DNA from: Anaerolineae bacterium
GTDB taxonomy: Bacteria > Chloroflexota > Anaerolineae > B4-G1
Direction of reading: 5' to 3'
Length of the DNA: 26,248 nucleotides
Assembly (NCBI GenBank): GCA_030620125.1
Contig: JAUXFI010000001.1
Span: forward strand, 1-26,248
In this document: in pieces, positions 7,082-14,101 of the stretch
Numbering within the stretch: position 1 is the first letter of the stretch
How the letters are laid out: each line of letters begins with the position of its first letter
The notes under the pieces: model-generated
The model's database searches: none
What the model saw: only the letters and a program-made list of their open reading frames with translations
Told to the model about the DNA's origin: nothing
Position numbers and translations under genes: made by a program

Positions 7082-7882
7082 ATGGTCAGACTGATCCACA
7101 AAGAACTGACGTACACAGTCCGCGGAGGACTGATGACTGTGCATTATGATTTGAAGCCGATGCTGCCAGAGCACTTTTATCAAGATGCGGTTAAAGTCGT
7201 CCTTCAGGAAACCAGCGTCCCGTTCGAACCACAGAAACACTTTGAGGTCTTTTACGAAGGAGAACGAGTGGGACTATATATCCCCGATTTCTGCATAGAT
7301 GGACTAAAGGCCATTCTGGATCTCAAAGTCGCACCAGCCATCACGCCGCTGCACAAGGCACAAGCTATTTCGTACCTCAAGGTCACAGATGCAGACCTGG
7401 CTCTGATCGCCAACTTTGGTGCGCCCTCACTTGAGGTAGAGCGGTTGCCCAATTTCCTGCGAGAGCGCCAGCCGGAGTTTGCCTGGGAACCACGAGCCCC
7501 TGCAGCAGATCTCCTCTATCCTGACCTCAGTGCCGCTCTCTACAAAGCACTCCACCGAGTTCATTTCACGCTTGGCCCAGGTTTCCTACACCAGGTCTAC
7601 CGCCGCGCCACGATGGTCGAGCTGCGACGGCAAGGCATCTCCTACCACTACGCCAAACATCTGCCGGTCGAGTTCCACGGACACCACCTGGGGCAAGATG
7701 AATGTCGCCTCATCGTCGTCAAAGATCGAATCGTCGTCGCCGCCTTCGCCCTAAAATCCGTAACCGAAGCACATCAACAACGCCTCAAGCGCCACCTGCA
7801 CACTCTTGGCCTACAACTCGGCCTGCTAGCCAACTTTTACCCCACCCGCCTCCACATTCAGCCCGTGAGAATCGCTGCATGA
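7082..7882 (+). CDS. GxxExxY protein with two tandem domains (PDDEXK-like fold)
   Basis: The 266-residue protein contains two copies of the GxxExxY domain, a small PDDEXK-nuclease-like family of unknown function. Copy one (about 3-125) begins LIHKELTY, keeps E30 and Y33 of the name motif (the Gly is Met27), and retains a nuclease-like D69...D80-x-K82 (PDFCID, LDLK) followed by TPLHKAQAISYLK and LALIANFG. Copy two (about 145-262) has GFLHQVY (167-173), so the Glu is His170, and its DLK counterpart is ALK (223-225) with no matching upstream Asp. It ends LGLLANF. Copy one may be active and copy two structural. No Shine-Dalgarno site is obvious at 7082. It interrupts two mevalonate-pathway genes and is bracketed by an inverted repeat, suggesting a mobile or acquired cassette. 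Function is not known. Confidence 0.85.
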   Translation: MVRLIHKELTYTVRGGLMTVHYDLKPMLPEHFYQDAVKVVLQETSVPFEPQKHFEVFYEGERVGLYIPDFCIDGLKAILDLKVAPAITPLHKAQAISYLKVTDADLALIANFGAPSLEVERLPNFLRERQPEFAWEPRAPAADLLYPDLSAALYKALHRVHFTLGPGFLHQVYRRATMVELRRQGISYHYAKHLPVEFHGHHLGQDECRLIVVKDRIVVAAFALKSVTEAHQQRLKRHLHTLGLQLGLLANFYPTRLHIQPVRIAA

Positions 7883-7895
7883 CTCGAACCCGCCC

Positions 7896-8744
7896 ATGAC
7901 CAAAAAAACTCCTCTCATTTCTCGTTCCTCTAGTCCGCTTTTTTCTCATTCCGCTGTTGTCTTCCTCAAACTAGGCGGCTCCCTCATCACCGACAAGAAC
8001 CGCCCCTACACCGCCCGGCACGATGGTCTGGCCCGCCTGGCCGTTGAGGTGCGCCAGGCCCTCGACACTGCGCCTGACCTGCGCCTCCTCATCGGGCATG
8101 GATCAGGCTCCTTCGGCCATTGGGCGGCCAAACCCTACGGCACACGGGAGGGAGTACACACGCCCGCTCAGTGGCGCGGCTACGCCAAAGTCGCCGCCGT
8201 TGCCGCTCGACTCAACCGTTTCGTCACCGACGCCTTTCTCGAAACGGGCGTTCCTGTGCTGAGCCTGCAACCCTCCGCCTCCGCCCACTGCCGCGACGGT
8301 GTCATAGAGTACCTGGACACACACCCGATCCACGCGGCGCTGGCGCGGGGCCTCGTGCCATTGCTGCACGGCGACGTCGCGCTGGACAGCGTGCGCGGCG
8401 GTACCATCGTATCCACCGAAGACATCTTCCTCTACCTGGCTGACGAACTGCGCCCGGCCCGCATCCTGCTGCTGGGCGAGGTGTCCGGCGTGTTGGACCC
8501 CGACGGCGCTATGGTCACACACATCACGCCGGCCGGATTTCCAGCCATGCGCAGTGTACTGGCCGGATCCGGGGGCGTGGACGTCACCGGCGGCATGGCA
8601 GACAAGGTAACGCGCATGGTCGAACTGGTGCAGCGCCACCCGGAGACGCGCGTGCACATCCTCTCCGGCACCCAGCCAGGTCTGCTGACCCGAGTGCTGC
8701 TCGACGATACACTGCGCGAGGGCACGCTGATCACGGCGCAATAG
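7896..8744 (+). CDS. ipk: isopentenyl phosphate kinase
   Basis: The 282-residue amino-acid-kinase-fold protein should phosphorylate isopentenyl phosphate to isopentenyl diphosphate. Seen are LKLGGSLITDK (24-34), the phosphate loop GHGSGSFGH (67-75) with H75, the histidine that marks this family, LHGDVALD and GGTIVSTEDI in the middle, and GGVDVTGGMADK and ILSGTQPG towards the end. Family members usually begin just before LKLGGS; here about 22 extra residues precede it, and residues 12-22 (SSPLFSHSAVV) are encoded by the right arm of the inverted repeat that brackets the GxxExxY gene. No alternative start codon lies between 7896 and the conserved part, and no ribosome binding site is evident. 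It follows the GxxExxY gene by 13 nt and pairs functionally with mevalonate kinase. Confidence 0.95.
   Translation: MTKKTPLISRSSSPLFSHSAVVFLKLGGSLITDKNRPYTARHDGLARLAVEVRQALDTAPDLRLLIGHGSGSFGHWAAKPYGTREGVHTPAQWRGYAKVAAVAARLNRFVTDAFLETGVPVLSLQPSASAHCRDGVIEYLDTHPIHAALARGLVPLLHGDVALDSVRGGTIVSTEDIFLYLADELRPARILLLGEVSGVLDPDGAMVTHITPAGFPAMRSVLAGSGGVDVTGGMADKVTRMVELVQRHPETRVHILSGTQPGLLTRVLLDDTLREGTLITAQ
7930..7961 (-). repeat. right arm of inverted repeat around the GxxExxY gene
   Basis: The reverse complement of 7930-7961 matches 7035-7066 at 27 of 32 positions, including 15 of 16 in the outer half (GACAACAGCGGAATGA here). It lies inside the isopentenyl phosphate kinase reading frame. Confidence 0.85.
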
Positions 8745-8776
8745 AGCCAGTACGCCGGATGCACCCTGCGCGCAGA

Positions 8777-8805
8777 TTGACACAACCGCCTCCCCCGGTT
8801 ATAAT
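8777..8805 (+). promoter_or_regulatory. consensus promoter for the secDF operon
   Basis: TTGACA (8777-8782), exactly 17 nt, TATAAT (8800-8805): a perfect match to the sigma-70 consensus. secD starts at 8842 after AAAGGAA. It should give strong constitutive expression of secD, secF and probably the three genes behind them. Confidence 0.85.
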
Positions 8806-8841
8806 CTCAACGTTTGTACCATCTCTACCGAAAGGAACGTT

Positions 8842-10269
8842 ATGAGAAAATCCGAGACCTGGCAACTTGCCCTCATCGTACTCGTCACACTCGCGGCCCT
8901 GTTCGTAGACCTGAATATCGAACACCCAGACTGGGCCAAGAGCCTGGTCTTTTGGCAACCGGCCAAACAGCGCGACATCGCGCTGCGACTAGGACTCGAC
9001 CTGCAAGGCGGCCTCCAGGTGCTGTTGGCCGCCGATGTGCCGGAAGGGCAGAAACTCGACGACGCCTCGATGGAAACCGCCCGCCGCATCGTCGAGAACC
9101 GCGTCAACAGCCTGGGGTTGACCGAGCCGGTCGTGCAGGCGCAGGGCGAACATCGCATCATCGTCGAATTGCCCGGCATTGAGAACCCCGAACAAGCGGT
9201 AGAGACGATCAAGACCACCGCGCTACTCGAGTTCGTTGACGCCGGGAACATACCCCTGCCTCCTGGGACCATCATCACGACGACCCTGGGCGGGCCTCAG
9301 GTCATGCCACCCGGAGCAGAAGTGACCCCCACGACGGAACTCGACCCCATAACACCCACGCAACCCGCACTACCGCCGCCGTCCAGCCCCATAATATACG
9401 AGACCATCTTTACCGGCGCTGGCTTGAAAAACGTGGGGCTCGACCACACCCAGCAAAACGAATACATCATCCCCTTTGAACTAAACCCCGACGAGGCCCA
9501 GGTATTCGGTGAATACACCAACTCTCACGTAGGGCAACACCTCTGCATCGCGCTGGATAAAACCATCATCTCCTGCCCGACGATTAGAGAGCCCATTCCT
9601 GGCGGCAGAGGCTCCATCTCCGGCCAATTCACCTACGAAACAGCCCGCCAACTGGCGATCCAACTGCGCTACGGCGCGCTGCCCGTCCCGCTGCACGTGG
9701 AAAGCTTTAACCGCATCGGCGCGACGCTAGGCGCCGAATCGGTGGAAAAGTCTGTCCGCGCGGGGGCGATCGGGCTGGGCGTCGTGCTGCTCTTTATGCT
9801 GATCTATTACCGGCTGCCGGGCGCTCTGGCCGACGTCGCGCTCATCATCTACGTGCTGATCAACTTTGCGATCTACAAACTGGCGCCGATCACGCTCACC
9901 CTGCCCGGTATCGCCGGCTTTATCCTCTCGGCGGGGATGGCAGTGGACGCCAACATTCTCATCTTTGAACGTATGAAGGAAGAACTGCGGCGAGGGCGAA
10001 GCCTAAAGACCGCCATCGAAATCGGCTTCAGCCGAGCCTGGCCCTCCATCCGCGACGGGCAGCTTTCGACCCTCATCATCTGCGCCATCCTCTTCTTCTT
10101 TGGCACCAACTTTGGAGCCAGCATCGTCAAGGGCTTTGCCATCACGCTGGCCATCGGTACAGTCGTCAACATCTTTACGGCTGTATTCGCCACGCGCACT
10201 TGCCTGCGCCTGCTCGCCGACTCGTCTCGCGAGTGGCTCACCGAGCACAAATCGTTGTTAGGGGTGTAA
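8842..10269 (+). CDS. secD: protein translocase subunit SecD
   Basis: The 475-residue membrane protein is SecD, the RND-like partner of SecYEG that uses the proton gradient to help pull exported proteins across. An N-terminal membrane helix (about 7-23) is followed by the signature LGLDLQGGLQVLL (50-62), an external P1-like region, and a C-terminal block of five helices (about 305-460) with GAIGLGV, AVDANILIFER and the GFSRAWPSIRDGQ loop. A Pro/Thr-rich stretch (about 137-180) in the P1 region probably forms a flexible insert. The ATG at 8842 lies after AAAGGAAC. secF follows after 2 nt. No yajC is seen. Confidence 0.96.
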   Translation: MRKSETWQLALIVLVTLAALFVDLNIEHPDWAKSLVFWQPAKQRDIALRLGLDLQGGLQVLLAADVPEGQKLDDASMETARRIVENRVNSLGLTEPVVQAQGEHRIIVELPGIENPEQAVETIKTTALLEFVDAGNIPLPPGTIITTTLGGPQVMPPGAEVTPTTELDPITPTQPALPPPSSPIIYETIFTGAGLKNVGLDHTQQNEYIIPFELNPDEAQVFGEYTNSHVGQHLCIALDKTIISCPTIREPIPGGRGSISGQFTYETARQLAIQLRYGALPVPLHVESFNRIGATLGAESVEKSVRAGAIGLGVVLLFMLIYYRLPGALADVALIIYVLINFAIYKLAPITLTLPGIAGFILSAGMAVDANILIFERMKEELRRGRSLKTAIEIGFSRAWPSIRDGQLSTLIICAILFFFGTNFGASIVKGFAITLAIGTVVNIFTAVFATRTCLRLLADSSREWLTEHKSLLGV

Positions 10270-10271
10270 TA

Positions 10272-11207
10272 ATGTTCAACATCGTCCAGAAACGTCGCTG
10301 GTACTTTATCCTTTCAGCTATCCTGATCGCGCTCAGCATCGGTGCGATGATCGTCTCAGCGATAAAGTTCGGTCAGCCCATGCAGCTTGGCATTGACTTT
10401 ACCGGCGGGTCCATCTTTGTGCTAAAGTTCGACCAGCCCATCAGCGAAGACGACCTGCGCGCGGCCTTTGTTGACTACGGGCTGGAGAGCGCCATCGTGC
10501 AACCACTGGGAGCGCCGGAAGATCACACCTGGCAGGTACGCACGCGCGAGGTCACAGCCGACGAGGTCAGCAGCCTCCTGGCCGCGCTGGAAGAACAGAT
10601 TGGGGAAATTGACCGGGGCGTCTTGACCTTCGACACGGTGGAGCCGGCCGTGGGCGCTGAAGTGGCCCGCGCTGCGGGGCTGGCCATACTCGTCGCCGCG
10701 CTTATCATCGTGGCCTTTATATGGTTCTCCTTCCGGCGTGTGCCTCACGCCTTCCGCTACGGCGTGTGCACCATCGTGGGAATGGCTTACAACCTGATCA
10801 TCACCTTTGGTTTCTGTGCGCTGATGAGCATCCTCGCTGGCTGGGAGATGGACGCGCTCTTCCTCACCGCCATTCTGACCGTGATTGGCTTCTCGGTGCA
10901 GGACGTGATCGTCGTCTTTGACCGCATCCGCGAGAACATCCCCAGGCACAAAACGGAACCCTTCGAGACAGTGGTCAACCGCTCGATCCTGGAGACCATC
11001 CACCGCTCGCTGGCGACGCAACTCAACGCCATGTTCGTAATGATCGCCGTCATCCTCTTCGGCGGGGCGACCATCAAACCGTTCATCGCCACCATGCTGG
11101 TCGGCATGCTCAGCGAGACCTATTCAGCCATCTTTATCGCCGTGCCGCTTCTCGTCGTCTGGGAAAAGGCCGCTACCCGGCGCGCTATGGCGCGGGCGGC
11201 AGCATGA
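10272..11207 (+). CDS. secF: protein translocase subunit SecF
   Basis: The 311-residue SecF completes the SecDF complex. It has a first membrane helix (about 10-32), the signature LGIDFTGGSIFVLKF near residue 40, and five C-terminal helices with GFSVQDVIVVFDRIREN and RSILETIHRSLATQLNAM. The start is placed at the ATG at 10272, 2 nt after the secD stop and preceded by AGGGG. The open frame extends back to 10200, but those 24 residues overlap secD and are not SecF-like. Its stop codon lies in the first unit of an 8-nt repeat. Confidence 0.96.
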   Translation: MFNIVQKRRWYFILSAILIALSIGAMIVSAIKFGQPMQLGIDFTGGSIFVLKFDQPISEDDLRAAFVDYGLESAIVQPLGAPEDHTWQVRTREVTADEVSSLLAALEEQIGEIDRGVLTFDTVEPAVGAEVARAAGLAILVAALIIVAFIWFSFRRVPHAFRYGVCTIVGMAYNLIITFGFCALMSILAGWEMDALFLTAILTVIGFSVQDVIVVFDRIRENIPRHKTEPFETVVNRSILETIHRSLATQLNAMFVMIAVILFGGATIKPFIATMLVGMLSETYSAIFIAVPLLVVWEKAATRRAMARAAA

Positions 11208-11227
11208 GTAGATGAGTAGGTGAGAAA
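11204..11227 (+). repeat. 8-nt tandem repeats between secF and the dehydrogenase
   Basis: ATGAGTAG at 11204-11211 and 11212-11219, then the variant GTGAGAAA at 11220-11227. The run begins in the secF stop codon and ends directly before the next ATG at 11228. It takes the place of a normal ribosome binding site. Confidence 0.75.
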
Positions 11228-12181
11228 ATGCGTGCCTTGTTGCTCGATACAGAACTAGAACTGATAGCGGACTATCCCACGCCAAAAGTACCGCCAGGCG
11301 AGGCGCTCGTCCGCGTGAGCGTGGCCGGTGTCTGCAACACCGACCTGGAACTGGTGAAAGGATACATGCAGTTTCGCGGCATCCCCGGCCACGAGTTCGT
11401 TGGAGTGGTGGAGCGAGCGCCGGGCTTTGAGCAATGGGAGGGCCGCCGCATCGTCGGCGAGATCAACGCCGCCTGCGGCGACTGCCCCACCTGTCGGGCC
11501 GGTCGTCCCACCCACTGCCCCAACCGCACCACACTGGGCATCGGGGGGCGCGACGGGGCCTTCGCCGAGTACCTGACCCTGCCCGTCCGCAACCTCCTGC
11601 CCGTGCCCGATTCCCTCCCCGACGAAATCGCCGTCTTCGCCGAGCCGCTGGCCGCCGCCTGCGAGATACTCCAGCAAGTACACGTGCGCCCCACCGACCG
11701 CGTCGTCGTGCTGGGCGACGGCAAGCTGGGGCTGCTGTGCGCCCAGGTGCTGGCCCTCACCGGCTGCGACCTGACCGTCGTCGGGCATCACCCGGAGAAA
11801 CTGAACCTTCTGGCGCAGCAGGGCATCCTCACAGCAGCGGATGACGAGTCGGTCGAGACTGGAGCCGACCTGGTCGTCGAGGTCACCGGTCGCCCCGAAG
11901 GATATGCAGCGGCCCGGCGACTCGTCCGCCCGCGCGGCGTCATCGTGCTGAAATCCACCTACCACGGCTCGCTCGACGCCAACCTGACGATGGTCGTCGT
12001 GGACGAGGTCACGCTGGTCGGCTCCCGCTGCGGGCCATTCGCGCCCGCGCTGCGGCTGCTGGAACAGGGCCTGATAAAGGTCACCCCCCTGATCCAGGCC
12101 CGTTACCCGCTGAGCCAGGCCCTGGACGCATTCGAGCACGCCGGCCGGCCGGGGACACTAAAGGTGCTGGTGGAAGTATGA
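11228..12181 (+). CDS. zinc-type medium-chain dehydrogenase (alcohol/polyol dehydrogenase family)
   Basis: The 317-residue protein is a medium-chain dehydrogenase/reductase. Catalytic zinc ligands can be read as C36 (GVCNTD), H55-E56 (GHEFVG) and E139 (FAEPLA). A structural zinc site is formed by C83, C86, C89 and C97 (CGDCPTCRAGRPTHC). The Rossmann motif is VVLGDGKLGLL (160-170). After it comes GHHPEKL without an acidic residue at the end of the second strand, which may favour NADP(H); this is inference. It is somewhat shorter than the usual 340-350 residues. The FAEPLA feature is typical of sugar- and polyol-acting members, but the substrate cannot be told. It lies 20 nt behind secF and its TGA overlaps the epimerase ATG, so it is probably co-transcribed. 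Confidence 0.88.
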   Translation: MRALLLDTELELIADYPTPKVPPGEALVRVSVAGVCNTDLELVKGYMQFRGIPGHEFVGVVERAPGFEQWEGRRIVGEINAACGDCPTCRAGRPTHCPNRTTLGIGGRDGAFAEYLTLPVRNLLPVPDSLPDEIAVFAEPLAAACEILQQVHVRPTDRVVVLGDGKLGLLCAQVLALTGCDLTVVGHHPEKLNLLAQQGILTAADDESVETGADLVVEVTGRPEGYAAARRLVRPRGVIVLKSTYHGSLDANLTMVVVDEVTLVGSRCGPFAPALRLLEQGLIKVTPLIQARYPLSQALDAFEHAGRPGTLKVLVEV

Positions 12182-13158
12182 GACAATCCCAGAGTAGACA
12201 AATGCGCATTCTTATCACCGGCTCAAGTGGACAAATCGGCACGAACCTTGCCCTGAATCTGATTGGCCAGGAGCACTACGTCTTTGGCGTTGACATTCGG
12301 CCGAATACCTGGACCGACAAGATACCAACCCTGATCCAGGACCTCAGCGTCCGCTACCATCACTTTGAGAGGGGAATTGGCCGCGCGGAATACCCGCCCA
12401 ACCTCGATCTTGTCGTCCACCTGGCGGCGCACGCCAAAGTCCACGAATTGGTCGAACAGCCTGACCGCGCCCTGGAAAACATCACTATGACCTTTAACGT
12501 GCTAGAGTTCTGCCGGCACAACAACCTGCCCATCATCTTTAGCAGCTCCCGTGAGGTCTACGGCGACATCCACCGCTACATTACCGAAGAATCCCAGGCC
12601 GATTTTGTCTTCACCGAAAGCCCTTACTCGGCCAGCAAGATCTCCAGCGAGGCCCTCATCTACTCCTACGCCCAGTGTTATGGCCTGCGCTACCTCATCT
12701 TTCGCTTCAGCAACGTCTATGGCCGGTACGACAACGACATTGAGCGTATGGAGCGGGTTATCCCTTTGTTCATTCGCAGAATCAGCGATAGAGAACCCGT
12801 CACCATCTACGGCGAGGCAAAAGTCCTCGATTTCACCTACATTGACGACTGCATAGACGGCATTCGCCGGGGGATAAACCTACTGCTCAGCGGCCAAGAC
12901 AGCAACCACACCGTCAACCTGGCTTACGGCCACGGCAACAGCCTGGTCGCCATGACCAACTACATCAGTAAAGCCCTGGGCATCACCCCGGAAGTATTCA
13001 TCACACCCCCCCGCGTGGGTGAAGTCACACACTACATCGCCAACATTGGCAAGGCCAGCACCCTCCTCGGCTACAAACCTGGTACCTCCCTGCGCGAGGG
13101 CATTCCCAAAGCCGTTGCCTGGTGCCTGGATTGGTGGGCCAAACACGACAATTCGTAA
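12178..13158 (+). CDS. NAD-dependent epimerase/dehydratase (extended SDR)
   Basis: The 326-residue protein is an extended short-chain dehydrogenase of the UDP-glucose 4-epimerase type. It has the NAD loop ITGSSGQIG (13-21), HLAAHAKV (81-88), the catalytic serine segment FSSSREVYG (121-129) and YSASK (150-154; Y150 and K154). The substrate is probably a nucleotide sugar, but which one is not readable. The ATG at 12178 overlaps the preceding TGA (ATGA), suggesting coupling; an internal ATG at 12202 directly before MRILITG is an alternative and gives the more usual N-terminus. The stop TAA at 13156-13158 overlaps the Shine-Dalgarno of the next gene. Confidence 0.9.
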   Translation: MRQSQSRQMRILITGSSGQIGTNLALNLIGQEHYVFGVDIRPNTWTDKIPTLIQDLSVRYHHFERGIGRAEYPPNLDLVVHLAAHAKVHELVEQPDRALENITMTFNVLEFCRHNNLPIIFSSSREVYGDIHRYITEESQADFVFTESPYSASKISSEALIYSYAQCYGLRYLIFRFSNVYGRYDNDIERMERVIPLFIRRISDREPVTIYGEAKVLDFTYIDDCIDGIRRGINLLLSGQDSNHTVNLAYGHGNSLVAMTNYISKALGITPEVFITPPRVGEVTHYIANIGKASTLLGYKPGTSLREGIPKAVAWCLDWWAKHDNS

Positions 13159-13167
13159 GGAGGCTCC

Positions 13168-13953
13168 ATGTCCAAGAGCAAACAACCCACGAAAAAACGG
13201 AAACCAACCGGCAGAAGAAAGCAGTACCAGCAAAAGCCATCTTCGGCCACGTCTGCCCGTACCTGGTGGTGGATCGGCGGCGCTGCTGTGGCCCTCTTGC
13301 TGGGCGCGGTGGCCCTCTGGTTCACGGTGGGGCCGGGCAAACCAGCGTCACAGACCTCCACCACCCCCACCGCAACGTCTACGCCCGTAGACGCTGTGGC
13401 CCCTGCACCTACAGAACCAACAGAAAGTGAGGATACTTTAATGCCAACAAATCCTGCTGACCGCAAGGACATGTACAGCCAGCCGCCAGAGATGCAGATT
13501 GACCCCAGCAAGACCTACGTCGCCACCATCTCGACGGCCAAGGGCGACATCGTCGTGCAGCTCGACGCCAGCACAGCCCCGCTCACCGTCAACAACTTTG
13601 TCTTTCTGGCGCAGCAGGGCTTTTACGACAACCTGACGTTCCACCGCGTAGAGGCTGACTTCGTCATCCAGGGAGGTGACCCGACAGCCAGCGGCGCTGG
13701 TGGCCCTGGTTACACCGTGCCTGCAGAGATTGATCTGCCCCACATCGAGGGCGCTATCGCCATGGCCCGCCAGGGAGACCAGGTAAACCCCACCCGCGCC
13801 TCCAGCGGCAGCCAGTTCTACATCACTTTGGCTCCCACGCCCTTCCTCGATGGAGCGTACACCGCCTTCGGCCAGGTGACCAAAGGGATGGACATCGTCC
13901 AATCCATCGCCATCGGCGACGTGATAGAAACGATCACCATCACAGAAGAGTAG
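13168..13953 (+). CDS. membrane-anchored cyclophilin-type peptidyl-prolyl isomerase
   Basis: The 261-residue protein has a very basic N-terminus (1-30), one membrane helix (about 33-54), a Thr/Pro-rich linker (about 58-90) and a cyclophilin domain (about 115-258). Cyclophilin signatures are FHRVEADFVIQGGDP, GAIAMARQG, SSGSQFYITL and LDGAYTAFGQV; the FHR arginine, QGGDP and SQFYI make up the isomerase site. It should sit outside the membrane and assist folding of exported proteins, which fits its place behind secDF. AAGGAGG lies 6 nt before the ATG, overlapping the epimerase stop. Confidence 0.93.
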   Translation: MSKSKQPTKKRKPTGRRKQYQQKPSSATSARTWWWIGGAAVALLLGAVALWFTVGPGKPASQTSTTPTATSTPVDAVAPAPTEPTESEDTLMPTNPADRKDMYSQPPEMQIDPSKTYVATISTAKGDIVVQLDASTAPLTVNNFVFLAQQGFYDNLTFHRVEADFVIQGGDPTASGAGGPGYTVPAEIDLPHIEGAIAMARQGDQVNPTRASSGSQFYITLAPTPFLDGAYTAFGQVTKGMDIVQSIAIGDVIETITITEE

Positions 13954-13976
13954 ACCTCGAGTAAGCGTTCTGCTAT

Positions 13977-14070
13977 CCTTGCGAAGGTTGCGAATAGCAC
14001 TGGCAACAGAGCAATTTCCGACAAACGAAGACGTTTCTGGCTCGAGATCTGCTCACGAACCTTCGCAAGG
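13977..14070. repeat. 13-nt perfect inverted repeat upstream of M48 peptidase
   Basis: CCTTGCGAAGGTT at 13977-13989 is the exact reverse complement of 14058-14070, with 68 nt between. It fills most of the 148-nt gap between the cyclophilin and the peptidase. It may form a hairpin that ends the secDF operon (no T-run) or act as a protein-binding pair. A weak -10-like TCTAAT (14073-14078) sits just after the right arm. Confidence 0.7.
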
Positions 14071-14101
14071 GTTCTAATCTGCGTCCGAGGAGACGCACTC
14101 C

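Noticed and set aside
10200..10271. Upstream start for secF at 10200
   Set aside because: It overlaps secD and adds non-SecF residues; the ATG at 10272 follows AGGGG directly after the secD stop.
11255..12139. 294-residue reading frame on the minus strand opposite the dehydrogenase
   Set aside because: A shadow of a high-GC gene: no recognisable domain, while the plus strand has a complete dehydrogenase.
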